From Ignavibacteria bacterium (GTDB taxonomy: Bacteria > Bacteroidota > Ignavibacteria > Ignavibacteriales > Melioribacteraceae): a DNA stretch of 13,940 nucleotides. The notes beneath the pieces were generated by a model, which worked only from the letters and a program-made list of their open reading frames with translations, had not been told where the DNA came from and ran no database searches. This document shows, in pieces, positions 1 through 7,596 of the stretch. The DNA is taken from positions 1 to 13,940 of the forward strand of contig DAIEQP010000049.1 in NCBI GenBank assembly GCA_027347805.1, in the 5' to 3' direction. Numbering within the stretch: the stretch's first letter is position 1; every line of letters begins with the position of its first letter. Position numbers and translations under genes: made by a program.

Positions 1-1
1 T

Positions 2-871
2 GAAGATCATCCTCAGTATATAAAAGTATTTGAAGAAATTTTTGGTCCATATCCGTTCGCAATGGAAAAATATTCTGTTGCAGAATTTCTCTGGCAGTCA
101 GGCGCAATGGAGCATCAAACAATTACCGGTATCGGTTCAAATTTTATTACAGGAAGAAAATTTTTCACAGATATGCTGATTCATGAATTATCGCATCATT
201 GGTGGGGAAATGCCGTAACACCAAAAACCTGGAAAGATGTGTGGCTCAATGAAGGTTTTGCAACATATTCGGAAGCTTTGTATTGGGAAAAAGCTGCAGG
301 TTTTGCAGCTTTGCAGTCAACCTTAAGAAACAAAAGAAGCTCTGTTGAAAACGGTCGTTTATATGATCCGGGAAATTCGTTATTTAGTTCGATGGTATAT
401 AATAAAGGTGCCTGGGTTTTACACATGTTAAGAAAAGAAGTTGGCGATACTAATTTTTTTACTATTCTTAAACAATACTTTGAAACATTTAAATATAAAA
501 ATGCTTCAACATTCGATTTCAAAAATGTGTGTGAGTCTGTTTGCCGCAGAGATTTAACAAAATTTTTTAATGAATGGATCTTAAAAGGTGAAGGAATAAT
601 TAAACTTCAGTATGATTGGACTGCTAATGAAAAATCAAATGAAACTGAGTTAGTCTTGAACCTGGAACAGAAACAGGATGGATATGATACATATAATTTC
701 CCTCTCGATATTAAAATTATTTATACAGATGGATCCAGCGAGATCAAATCCACATATATAAAGTCTAAAGCACAAAAAATTTCTTTTGCATTGAATCAGA
801 AACCGAAAGAAATTGTATTGGATCCGGACAAATGGCTGTTGGCCGAATATGAATTAAAGGACAATCAATAA
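2..871 (+). CDS. M1 family zinc aminopeptidase, C-terminal part (5' end outside window)
   Basis: This is the C-terminal 289 residues of a gluzincin (M1) metallopeptidase, which removes N-terminal residues from peptides. The frame is open back to base 2, so the gene begins before the window and the ATG at 62 is internal. In the visible part, residues 34-38 read GAMEH, the substrate N-terminus recognition loop (usually GxMEN). HELSH at residues 61-65 is the HExxH zinc site, with the third zinc ligand Glu84 in NEGF. Tyr133 in VYNKGAW matches the transition-state Tyr of the family. About 140 residues follow, ending in a region that looks like a beta-rich domain; the large ERAP-type helical domain is absent. 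A signal peptide, common in such enzymes, cannot be assessed. lpxH starts one base after the stop, suggesting co-transcription. The family call is firm; the substrate is unknown. Confidence 0.93.
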   Translation, partial: EDHPQYIKVFEEIFGPYPFAMEKYSVAEFLWQSGAMEHQTITGIGSNFITGRKFFTDMLIHELSHHWWGNAVTPKTWKDVWLNEGFATYSEALYWEKAAGFAALQSTLRNKRSSVENGRLYDPGNSLFSSMVYNKGAWVLHMLRKEVGDTNFFTILKQYFETFKYKNASTFDFKNVCESVCRRDLTKFFNEWILKGEGIIKLQYDWTANEKSNETELVLNLEQKQDGYDTYNFPLDIKIIYTDGSSEIKSTYIKSKAQKISFALNQKPKEIVLDPDKWLLAEYELKDNQ

Positions 872-872
872 T

Positions 873-1592
873 TTGAAAACTTATTTTTTTATATCTGATA
901 TACATCTTGGATTGGAAAACGAAGAGAAGGAACTAATTAAAGAAAAAAAACTCATCGAATTCCTGAAGTATGCTGCAGATAATTGTGATGAATTATTCAT
1001 TCTGGGAGATTTGTTTGATTACTGGTTTGAGTATGGTAAAGTTATTCAAAAAGGATTTATCAGAACACTTGGTGAATTGGCAAAATTCAGAGATTCCGGA
1101 AAGCCAATCCATTATATAATTGGCAACCATGATTTTATGCACAAAAACTTTTTTGAAAATGAAATCGGTGCAATTCTTTATCACGATAGTATTTCTGTTG
1201 AATTGAATGGTAAAAATTTTTATATGGCTCATGGTGATGGACTTGTTAAAAATGATTTGGGTTATAAAATTCTAAAGAAAATTTTAAGAAATAAATTTTT
1301 CCAGGGATTGTATTCTATAATTCATCCTGACCTTGGTATAAAACTCGCAAGCGGATCAAGTAAAGTAAGCCGTGATTACACGACTAAAAAGCATTATGGT
1401 GAAATTGACGGCTTGTTTGAATTTGCAAAATCTAAAATTGATGACGGTTATGATTTTGTACTATTTGGTCATTCACATTTTCAGGCTTTTGAAAATTTTA
1501 AGCAGGGTTTTTATATAAATTTAGGTACCTGGCTGGATAAACCTTGTTATGGAAAGTTCGAAACTAAATTTGAGATTTTAGAATGGAATTAA
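873..1592 (+). CDS. lpxH: UDP-2,3-diacylglucosamine diphosphatase (LpxH)
   Basis: The product hydrolyses UDP-2,3-diacylglucosamine to lipid X plus UMP, the fourth step of lipid A synthesis, at the inner face of the cytoplasmic membrane. At 239 residues it matches the usual size of about 240. The calcineurin-like metallophosphoesterase motifs appear in order: D9-x-H11, GDLFDYW (D46, D49), GNHD at 84-87, HGD at 120-122 and GHSH at 199-202, together giving a two-metal site. The start is TTG, one base after the aminopeptidase stop. It is supported by AAGGA at 857-861 and by the protein beginning right at the first beta strand (MKTYFFISDIH). The 3' end overlaps the next gene by 10 bases. LpxH is preferred over other phosphoesterases because of the full motif set and length. 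Confidence 0.93.
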   Translation: MKTYFFISDIHLGLENEEKELIKEKKLIEFLKYAADNCDELFILGDLFDYWFEYGKVIQKGFIRTLGELAKFRDSGKPIHYIIGNHDFMHKNFFENEIGAILYHDSISVELNGKNFYMAHGDGLVKNDLGYKILKKILRNKFFQGLYSIIHPDLGIKLASGSSKVSRDYTTKKHYGEIDGLFEFAKSKIDDGYDFVLFGHSHFQAFENFKQGFYINLGTWLDKPCYGKFETKFEILEWN

Positions 1593-3880
1593 AAAAGAAT
1601 AATCAATTAAAAAATAATTTTAAGAAACCCGGCAAGAAAAATCTAAAATATTACCTTATTGCCGGCAGCCTTATTGTTATAACTCTTTTGATACTATTTA
1701 TCAGTTATATTTTTGAAGGGATGCCCGCCATTGAAGAACTTGAAAGTCCCTCAACAAAACTTGCCAGCAATGTTTATAGTATTGATGGACAATTGATTTG
1801 TCAGTTTTTTAATGAGAACCGGGTTGAAGTTAGTATAGATAAAATTCCTGCGCATGTTATAAATGCTTTAATTGCTACAGAGGATAAAAATTTTTACAGT
1901 CATTGGGGAGTAGATTTTCAGCGTTTTGTAAAGGCAATGATTAAAAATATTATTCTTTTTAAGCATGAAGGCGCAAGTACAATTACCCAGCAGCTGGTTA
2001 AAAATCTCTACAACCTAAAAGCAAAAAGAGAATCGAGATCGGGAACAATTGTAAGAAAAATTAGGGAATGGATACTTGCTGTCAAAATCGAGAAGAATTA
2101 TACTAAACGTGAAATTCTTGAAATGTACTTCAACACATCTTACTTCGGTCATAGCGCATTTGGGATAAGCATGGCTGCAAGAACATATTTTAATAAAGAT
2201 GTTAAAGATCTTTCCATTTCTGATGCCGGGGTTCTAGTAGCATTATTAAAAGCTTCTGCAACTTATGATCCTTTCGATAGATATGAAAATTCGCTTAGAA
2301 GAAGAAATATTGTAATTGATAATATGGTTGATGAAGATTTTTTGAGCGAATCTGAAGGCGAAAAACTAAAAGCCGAGCCTATAAAATTATCATACAAGAA
2401 AATTGAAGAAGGAATTCATGGGACATTAGCCCCTCATTTTTCTGAATATGTCCGTCAGCAAATGCAAAAACTTTGTGATAAATATGGATTGGATTTGTAT
2501 CAGGATGGTTTAAGAATTTATACAACATTAGATAGCAGGATGCAGAGAATTGCAAATAATGCTGCTCAGCTTCATCTCGATCGTTTCCAAAAAGAATTTG
2601 ATGCTTTTTGGAAATGGGATAGAAACCGCGACCTTTTAAATGACTTAGTAGATAAGGCAATAAAAAATAAAATTGAATATAAAACAGCATCTTCTCCTGA
2701 AGCAAAACGAGTTATTTATAATCAGTTTGTTACAAATAAAAGTTTTATCGATTCTGTTAAGTTAGCTGAAGAAAGAATTCAGGTTGGATTTGTAGCAATT
2801 GATTCTCATAACGGTGAGATTAGAGCAATGGTTGGGGGAAGAGATCCTAAAGTAATGTATGGATTAAATCATGTAACTCAAATCAGGCGTCAGCCCGGCT
2901 CATCATTTAAACCTTTTGTTTATGCCGCTGCGATTGATAATGGTTTATATCCTGCTTTTCCTATGGAAGATAAAAGATTTTCATATAATGATGGCTCTGG
3001 AAAAATGTGGAGCCCGGTTAACTTTGATGGCAAAGCTTCTAATAGGTGGCAAACCTTAAGATGGTCTTTGGCTGAATCAATTAATATTGTTGCATGCAGG
3101 TTGATAATCGAAGATTTTGCACCGCTTACAAAAATTGGAAGATTTGCTGCCAATATGGGAATTAAAACGAGACTGGAATTAGTGCCTTCAATTGCATTGG
3201 GTACATCAGTTGTAACACCACTCGAACTTGTTTCGGCATATGCAACTATTTCGAATAGAGGAATCTATAATGAACCTATTTCCATTTTAAGAATTGAAGA
3301 TAAAGATGGAGTTGTAATTGATAAGTTTACATCTTCCGCAAGCGAAGCTGTTCCAGAAGAAACAAATTATATTCTTACCAATATGATGGAAAGTGTTTTA
3401 GAATATGGAACAGGAGGTTCAGCAAGATCTGTTTATAATTTCAGACGTGCAGCGGCTGGTAAAACCGGGACAACTCAGGATTATGCCGATGCATGGTTTA
3501 TAGGATTTACTCCATCATTAACTGCTGGCGTATGGGTTGGCTTTGATGATCAGAGAATAAAATTTACTGGGACCTATGGGCAGGGTGCAAGAGCTGCACT
3601 TCCAATATGGGCAATATTTATGCATGATGTTCATGAGCAAATGAATATTCCTGAAGAAGATTTTACTCCGCCTCCAAGTGGCAAAGTTGTAACCGCAACA
3701 TTTTGTAAAGAATCTATAACAGAACTTGGACTCCCGAGATTGGTTTCTTCTGCATGCCGGTCCGGTAGTATTACGGATATTATAAATGTAAAAGATATGC
3801 CACCGGTTTATGATCCTTCAACAGATTATGAACCAAGGTTTAATCCTTTTCCATATAAAGATTCATCAAATGTTAGATAG
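1583..3880 (+). CDS. Bifunctional class A penicillin-binding protein (PBP1A type)
   Basis: This enzyme polymerises lipid II into glycan strands and cross-links the stem peptides on the outer face of the cytoplasmic membrane. The 765 residues start with a basic cytoplasmic tail and one membrane segment at about 24-45. The GT51 glycosyltransferase domain follows, with the catalytic EDKNFYSHWG at 100-109 and further motifs GASTITQQLVKN (130-141) and REWILAVKIE (161-170). The transpeptidase domain carries the nucleophile in SSFK (Ser440, Lys443), the SIN triad at 499-501 and KTGTT at 627-631. All three penicillin-binding motifs are intact, so both activities are expected. The ATG lies inside the last codons of lpxH (10-base overlap), consistent with translational coupling. 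The exact paralogue name (mrcA, ponA) cannot be decided from sequence alone. Confidence 0.95.
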   Translation: MELKKNNQLKNNFKKPGKKNLKYYLIAGSLIVITLLILFISYIFEGMPAIEELESPSTKLASNVYSIDGQLICQFFNENRVEVSIDKIPAHVINALIATEDKNFYSHWGVDFQRFVKAMIKNIILFKHEGASTITQQLVKNLYNLKAKRESRSGTIVRKIREWILAVKIEKNYTKREILEMYFNTSYFGHSAFGISMAARTYFNKDVKDLSISDAGVLVALLKASATYDPFDRYENSLRRRNIVIDNMVDEDFLSESEGEKLKAEPIKLSYKKIEEGIHGTLAPHFSEYVRQQMQKLCDKYGLDLYQDGLRIYTTLDSRMQRIANNAAQLHLDRFQKEFDAFWKWDRNRDLLNDLVDKAIKNKIEYKTASSPEAKRVIYNQFVTNKSFIDSVKLAEERIQVGFVAIDSHNGEIRAMVGGRDPKVMYGLNHVTQIRRQPGSSFKPFVYAAAIDNGLYPAFPMEDKRFSYNDGSGKMWSPVNFDGKASNRWQTLRWSLAESINIVACRLIIEDFAPLTKIGRFAANMGIKTRLELVPSIALGTSVVTPLELVSAYATISNRGIYNEPISILRIEDKDGVVIDKFTSSASEAVPEETNYILTNMMESVLEYGTGGSARSVYNFRRAAAGKTGTTQDYADAWFIGFTPSLTAGVWVGFDDQRIKFTGTYGQGARAALPIWAIFMHDVHEQMNIPEEDFTPPPSGKVVTATFCKESITELGLPRLVSSACRSGSITDIINVKDMPPVYDPSTDYEPRFNPFPYKDSSNVR

Positions 3881-3906
3881 AAAAATTTTTTATTACTACT
3901 AAGAGC

Positions 3907-3938
3907 ATTGTTTTAGAAAGACATCATTACTAATTTTG
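3907..3938 (+). promoter_or_regulatory. Candidate Bacteroidota-type promoter of the tRNA-Leu gene
   Basis: TAATTTTG at 3931-3938 fits the -7 box consensus TAnnTTTG of Bacteroidota primary sigma factor promoters exactly. ATTG at 3907-3910 resembles the -33 TTTG, with a 20-base spacer, inside the usual range. Transcription would begin a few bases before the tRNA at 3950. Such short motifs occur by chance in AT-rich DNA; the position next to an isolated tRNA raises the likelihood. Confidence 0.55.
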
Positions 3939-3949
3939 TAATGCAATTT

Positions 3950-4033
3950 GCCCAGATGGTGGAATTGGTAGACACGCTAGCTTCAGGAGCTAGTGGCCGC
4001 GAGGTCGTGCAGGTTCAAGTCCTGTTCTGGGTA
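3950..4033 (+). tRNA. tRNA-Leu (anticodon CAG)
   Basis: The 84-base class II tRNA folds fully. The acceptor stem pairs GCCCAGA (3950-3956) with TCTGGGT (4026-4032), with one G-U at the first pair, followed by discriminator A4033. The D-loop carries GGAATTGGTAGACACG, as in other bacterial leucine tRNAs. The anticodon stem CTAGC/GCTAG encloses loop TTCAGGA with anticodon CAG at 3984-3986, reading CUG codons. A long variable arm (GGCC-GCGA-GGTC) and a T arm with GTTCAAGTC follow. The 3' CCA is not encoded, so a CCA-adding enzyme is required. The gene stands alone between its own candidate promoter and a terminator. Confidence 0.97.
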
Positions 4034-4040
4034 CTCTTAT

Positions 4041-4075
4041 AAAGTGTGGTTTCGAAATGAAATCACACTTTTTTT
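4041..4075 (+). terminator. Intrinsic terminator after tRNA-Leu
   Basis: A 13-base-pair stem (AAAGTGTGGTTTC at 4041-4053 with GAAATCACACTTT at 4059-4071, one G-U pair) closes a 5-base loop and runs into a T tract ending at 4075. It begins 7 bases after the mature tRNA end, so it also defines the 3' trailer to be processed. Confidence 0.9.
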
Positions 4076-4204
4076 GTCCTTTTGAAAAATATTTCGATGT
4101 TTAACAACATTTTTTTGCCTTTTGCAACTTTAGAATTGAATTAAATTCAGGGAAAATTTAAACTCTCATAAGAATAATCCGATAATTATGTAGAAAATAA
4201 AGGA

Positions 4205-4209
4205 AGGAG
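4205..4209 (+). promoter_or_regulatory. Strong Shine-Dalgarno for the 76-residue small gene
   Basis: AGGAG lies five bases before the ATG at 4215, inside the purine run AAAGGAAGGAG. Many other starts in this window have weak or no such site, so this is good evidence that the small frame is translated. Confidence 0.75.
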
Positions 4210-4214
4210 TTGAT

Positions 4215-4445
4215 ATGACCGATCAGATCAATAGCATATCACACCCTAGATTGCATATTCCTTCACTTTTTGATGAAAAGCGTACCCCAAAAACATCTTC
4301 TGAAAAACCTGAAAGAGCCAATGACCAATTCAGATTTACTACTGAATCTTCATTGGAAGGATTCTATAAGAATCCTAAACAGGTTACAAATAAGGATTCT
4401 AAAACCCTAAAATCAGAAACAAAGACGGAAATCTGGTTTGGATAA
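4215..4445 (+). CDS. Small hypothetical protein, 76 residues
   Basis: I do not recognise this protein. It is very polar, has no cysteine and no membrane segment or signal peptide, and is rich in Lys, Ser, Thr, Glu and Pro. It therefore looks largely disordered, with a hydrophobic patch at LHIPSLF (13-19), a second short stretch at LEGFYKNP (47-54) and a terminal IWFG. Support for a real gene is the near-ideal ribosome binding site, the ATG start and the lack of any competing frame. It sits alone between the tRNA terminator and a hairpin preceding hpnC. It could be a small cytosolic regulatory or binding protein, or a lineage-specific orphan. It has no visible link to squalene synthesis beyond adjacency. 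Confidence 0.65.
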   Translation: MTDQINSISHPRLHIPSLFDEKRTPKTSSEKPERANDQFRFTTESSLEGFYKNPKQVTNKDSKTLKSETKTEIWFG

Positions 4446-4484
4446 AAATGAATCCAATGTTGGGATATAGTTCTTGTTTCATCG

Positions 4485-4527
4485 GAAATTGTTAATTTGG
4501 TTTTTTAATTAACCAGTTAGCAATTTC
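4485..4527 (+). promoter_or_regulatory. Long imperfect hairpin directly before the hpnC start
   Basis: Bases 4485-4502 pair with 4511-4527 to give 17 base pairs (15 Watson-Crick, two G-U) with a single bulged T4498 and an 8-base loop TTTTAATT. The 3' arm ends four bases before the hpnC ATG, in the place where a ribosome binding site would be. There is no T tract after it on either strand, so it is not a standard intrinsic terminator. It may control hpnC translation, or protect the 3' end of the small-gene transcript. The structure is seen in the sequence; the role is inferred. Confidence 0.6.
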
Positions 4528-4531
4528 TATT

Positions 4532-5383
4532 ATGCAAGAATTAAATCAACAATATAATAACTCTCAAAATTTTGCCTCCTCGCATTACGAAAATTTTCCG
4601 GTAATTTCATTAACACTTCCCAAAAGTATAAGAAAGCATGTTGCGGTTATTTACCAGTTTGCAAGGCAGGCAGATGATATTGCCGATGAAGGAAATTTTA
4701 CATCTGAACAGAGGATTATAAATCTTGATGAATATTCAAATAAATTGAAAGAATGTGTCAATGGGAAATATGATAACGCTTTCTGGAGCGCTTTAGGAAA
4801 TACGATTGATGAAAAAAAACTAAGCTCGCAATATTTTCATGATTTACTCTCTGCTTTCAGACAGGATATTTTAATTAATAGATATGAAGATTTCGATCAA
4901 ATCAATGATTATTGCTGCCGTTCTGCAAATCCTATAGGTAGATTAATGCTTCAACTTTTTGATATACAGGATGAATCCATTTATCAGTATTCTGATAAAA
5001 TATGTACAGCACTTCAACTGACAAATTTTTACCAGGATGTTTCTTTAGATATTTTGAAGAACAGAATCTATATCCCGCTTAAGGAATTGGATAAATTTGG
5101 AATAAGAGAAAATGTATTTGAGAAGAAACAAATTAATACTAATTTTCAGGAGTTAATGAGATTTCAGCTTTCTAGAACCAAAAAATTATTTAAGGAAGGA
5201 AGAAGTATTTTAAAGTATTTGCCAAAATCATTTTTAGTACAGATGAAGATGACGATACTCGGTGGCGAAAAGATTTTGGAAAAAATAGAAGAAATTGATT
5301 TTGATGTTTTAAATTTTCGGCCAAAGTTAAATAAACTTGATTACCTGACAATATTTTTGAAAGGTTTATTTCGAAATGTCTGA
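4532..5383 (+). CDS. hpnC: Hydroxysqualene synthase HpnC
   Basis: The product belongs to the trans-isoprenyl diphosphate head-to-head synthase family (squalene/phytoene synthase fold). In the bacterial three-enzyme route, HpnC converts presqualene diphosphate to hydroxysqualene. The 283 residues show the first aspartate motif DDIADE (48-53) and the second, DVSLD (169-173), in LTNFYQDV, which bind the Mg-diphosphate. HpnC versus HpnD is assigned from the DDIADE and NFYQDVSLD signatures and from its place first in an hpnC-D-E cluster. The ATG at 4532 has no Shine-Dalgarno and lies just after a hairpin. The 3' end overlaps hpnD by 8 bases. It acts in the cytosol or at the membrane surface. Confidence 0.9.
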   Translation: MQELNQQYNNSQNFASSHYENFPVISLTLPKSIRKHVAVIYQFARQADDIADEGNFTSEQRIINLDEYSNKLKECVNGKYDNAFWSALGNTIDEKKLSSQYFHDLLSAFRQDILINRYEDFDQINDYCCRSANPIGRLMLQLFDIQDESIYQYSDKICTALQLTNFYQDVSLDILKNRIYIPLKELDKFGIRENVFEKKQINTNFQELMRFQLSRTKKLFKEGRSILKYLPKSFLVQMKMTILGGEKILEKIEEIDFDVLNFRPKLNKLDYLTIFLKGLFRNV

Positions 5384-6218
5384 TGAATCAAAACAAATAG
5401 CCAAGGAAAGCAAGAGCAGTTTTTATTATGCCTTCACTCTTTTAGAAAAACCAAAACGTGAAGCAATGAATACCGTATATGCTTTTTGCCGGAAGACAGA
5501 CGACATTGTTGATTTTGGTGAGGAAGCCGATGATCTCAAATACGAAAAACTGCGCAAGTGGCGGGTTGAATTAGAAAAAGCTTTTCACGGCGGATCAGAA
5601 ATTCCGCTGCTTAATAAATTGGTTACCTACGTTAAACAATTCAATATTCCACTTGAACCATTTTTTGAACTGATTGCCGGCGTTGAGATGGATTTACAGC
5701 ATAAAAGGTATATTTCATTCGATGATCTTTCCCAATATTGTTATCTCGTCGCTTCCACTGTCGGTTTAATGTGTATTGAAATTTTTGGTTACAAACATAG
5801 TTCTGCCAAAGATTATGCCGTTAATCTTGGGCTCGCAATGCAGTTAACAAATATTTTACGTGATGTTGGAAAGGATTACGAACAGGGAAGAATTTATTTA
5901 CCGCAAGATGATATGATTAAATTTAATTATACAGAAGATGATTTAAGGAATAAAACTTACAACCAGCATTTTGTGAATTTGATGAGCTACCAGGCTCTGA
6001 GAGCCAAGCAGTATTTTAATAAGGCAAATGATTGCTTGAACTATGAAGATAAACGTTCAATGTTTGCTGCAAGAGCTATGCAGCATATTTATTATCGACT
6101 GCTGAAAAAATTGGAAACAGAAAATTATGATGTGCTTAGTAAAAAAATAAAAATTGGAAAATTTGAAAAGGCTGCAATCTCACTCGGTGTTTGGGCCAAA
6201 TACAGTATAGTTTACTGA
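5376..6218 (+). CDS. hpnD: Presqualene diphosphate synthase HpnD
   Basis: HpnD condenses two farnesyl diphosphates to presqualene diphosphate, the first committed step towards squalene. The 280-residue protein has both aspartate-rich motifs of the squalene/phytoene synthase family: DDIVD at 42-46 and DVGKD at 163-167. The second sits within the family signature LAMQLTNILRDVGKD, followed by GRIYLP. The start overlaps the end of hpnC by 8 bases, and the stop codon shares one base with the hpnE start (TGATG at 6216-6220), so all three are likely co-translated. A phytoene synthase would look similar; the neighbouring hpnC and hpnE argue for squalene. There is no desaturase or other carotenoid gene in the window. 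Confidence 0.9.
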   Translation: MSDESKQIAKESKSSFYYAFTLLEKPKREAMNTVYAFCRKTDDIVDFGEEADDLKYEKLRKWRVELEKAFHGGSEIPLLNKLVTYVKQFNIPLEPFFELIAGVEMDLQHKRYISFDDLSQYCYLVASTVGLMCIEIFGYKHSSAKDYAVNLGLAMQLTNILRDVGKDYEQGRIYLPQDDMIKFNYTEDDLRNKTYNQHFVNLMSYQALRAKQYFNKANDCLNYEDKRSMFAARAMQHIYYRLLKKLETENYDVLSKKIKIGKFEKAAISLGVWAKYSIVY

Positions 6219-7522
6219 TGAATCATGTAATAATTATTGGCGGGGGATTATCAGGACTCACTTGTGCGTATTATCTTTCTCAAAAAAAATACAAAGTAAC
6301 ACTCATTGAAGCATCTCCAAAATTTGGCGGAAGGACTTATTCTTTAATCAATGATGAGTTTAATGATATTTATGATAATGGCCAGCATGTAATGATGGGC
6401 TGTTATTATGAAACATTAAAATTAATTGCTGATTTGGGAAACCGGGATAAAGTTGAAATCCAAAAGTCGTTGGAAATTCCTTTTGTTCATGAAGATGGGA
6501 AAACAATCTATTTGAAATCTCCTAAACTATTCTATCCATTAAATCTTGCTGCTGCGATGATGAATTTTAAGCTGTTCTCTTTTAAGGAACGACTTAAGAT
6601 CATTGATTTTTTGACTGATATATTGTTTAGTGCTGATAAAGATATTTGTGATCTTTCTGTTATTGAATGGCTGATGGAAAAAAATCAAGACGAAGAATCA
6701 ATAAGAAAATTTTGGGAAATTTTAATTGTTGGAACGATGAATACAACTGCTGAAAAAGCTTCAGCACAAGTATTTAAGAAAGTACTTTCTGAGGTTTTCT
6801 TTTCAAGCAGCAAATCGAGCAGTATGGTTATTCCCCAAATTGGCCTTAGTGAATTATTTATTGAACCTATCCTGAATTCACTTAAAAATTCCGGAAATTG
6901 TTTTAGCAATACCGAAAGATTAATCAGTTTGATTGTTGACCAAAACCGGGTTGTAAAAATCACTACAAACAAAAATGAATACCATAATTTCGACGATATT
7001 ATTTTATCGATTCCGCCGCATGCTCTTGAAAAAATAGATATCAAAAACATAAAAGGAGAACTTTTAATTACGGATTTTCAGATGGCAATGAGGGAAATCA
7101 AATATTCACCAATACTTAATGCTCATTTCTGGCTTAAAAAGAATCCGTTTACAGAAAAATTTTACAGCTTGATTGATAGCGAAATACATTGGCTGTTTAA
7201 TCATGGAAGCTATATTAGCCTTACAACCAGTGCGGCAGAATATTCCATAGAAAAAGAGAGAAAAGAAATTTTTATCGAATTTTGTTCGGAGTTGGAAAAA
7301 TATTTTCCTATTTTCAATTCTGAAATGGTGATTGATTATAAAATCATCAAAGAGAAAAGAGCAACAATTATTCCTGATTGTACTTCGGTTAAGTTAAGAA
7401 ATAATATTTTTTCTCCTTTTGAAAACATGAAATTTGCAGGTGATTGGACTATTACAGATTTACCAGGGACAATAGAAAGTGCAATCTTGAGTGGCAGAAA
7501 AGCAAGTGATTCTTTTGCTTAA
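6218..7522 (+). CDS. hpnE: Hydroxysqualene dehydroxylase HpnE (FAD-dependent)
   Basis: HpnE reduces hydroxysqualene to squalene, completing the HpnD-HpnC-HpnE route. It is an amine oxidase/phytoene desaturase-type flavoprotein of 434 residues. The N-terminal dinucleotide-binding fold reads HVIIIGGGLSGLTCAYYL (GGGLSG at 8-13), followed by the GGRT motif that contacts the FAD. The C-terminus has the matching FAD segment FAGDWTITDLPGTIESAILSG. The frame is open upstream to a TTG at 6191, but the ATG at 6218 is chosen because it overlaps the hpnD stop by one base and places the nucleotide-binding strand at the very N-terminus. A desaturase is the alternative; cluster context favours HpnE. Confidence 0.9.
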   Translation: MNHVIIIGGGLSGLTCAYYLSQKKYKVTLIEASPKFGGRTYSLINDEFNDIYDNGQHVMMGCYYETLKLIADLGNRDKVEIQKSLEIPFVHEDGKTIYLKSPKLFYPLNLAAAMMNFKLFSFKERLKIIDFLTDILFSADKDICDLSVIEWLMEKNQDEESIRKFWEILIVGTMNTTAEKASAQVFKKVLSEVFFSSSKSSSMVIPQIGLSELFIEPILNSLKNSGNCFSNTERLISLIVDQNRVVKITTNKNEYHNFDDIILSIPPHALEKIDIKNIKGELLITDFQMAMREIKYSPILNAHFWLKKNPFTEKFYSLIDSEIHWLFNHGSYISLTTSAAEYSIEKERKEIFIEFCSELEKYFPIFNSEMVIDYKIIKEKRATIIPDCTSVKLRNNIFSPFENMKFAGDWTITDLPGTIESAILSGRKASDSFA

Positions 7523-7586
7523 CAATATAAATTCCGAAAGGAAAATTTATTTAGCAAGCATCTACTAATACATAAAAAAACTGCAC

Positions 7587-7592
7587 AGGAGG
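7587..7592 (+). promoter_or_regulatory. Consensus Shine-Dalgarno for citrate synthase
   Basis: AGGAGG sits four bases before the ATG at 7597. It is the strongest ribosome binding site in the window and fits a highly expressed central-metabolism enzyme. I see no clear terminator in the 74 bases after hpnE and no convincing promoter either, so read-through from hpnE is possible. Confidence 0.75.
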
Positions 7593-7596
7593 AGAA

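Noticed and set aside
196..522. Minus-strand frames, such as this one and others antisense to pyrG, hpnE and the PBP gene.
   Set aside because: All lie opposite well-supported genes, show no recognisable domains and have no initiation signals.
4096..4116. Small stem ATGTT-TAAC-AACAT followed by a T run, looking like a second terminator behind the tRNA-Leu terminator.
   Set aside because: Only five base pairs with a single G-C pair; too weak to call, though it could back up the strong terminator at 4041-4075.
4138..4148. Palindrome GAATT-A-AATTC upstream of the small gene as a possible operator.
   Set aside because: Short and entirely A/T-rich except for the ends; such palindromes are frequent by chance here.
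7523..7596. Terminator or promoter between hpnE and citrate synthase.
   Set aside because: Only an imperfect AAATTCC/GGAAAATTT pairing with no T tract, and no TAnnTTTG box was found.
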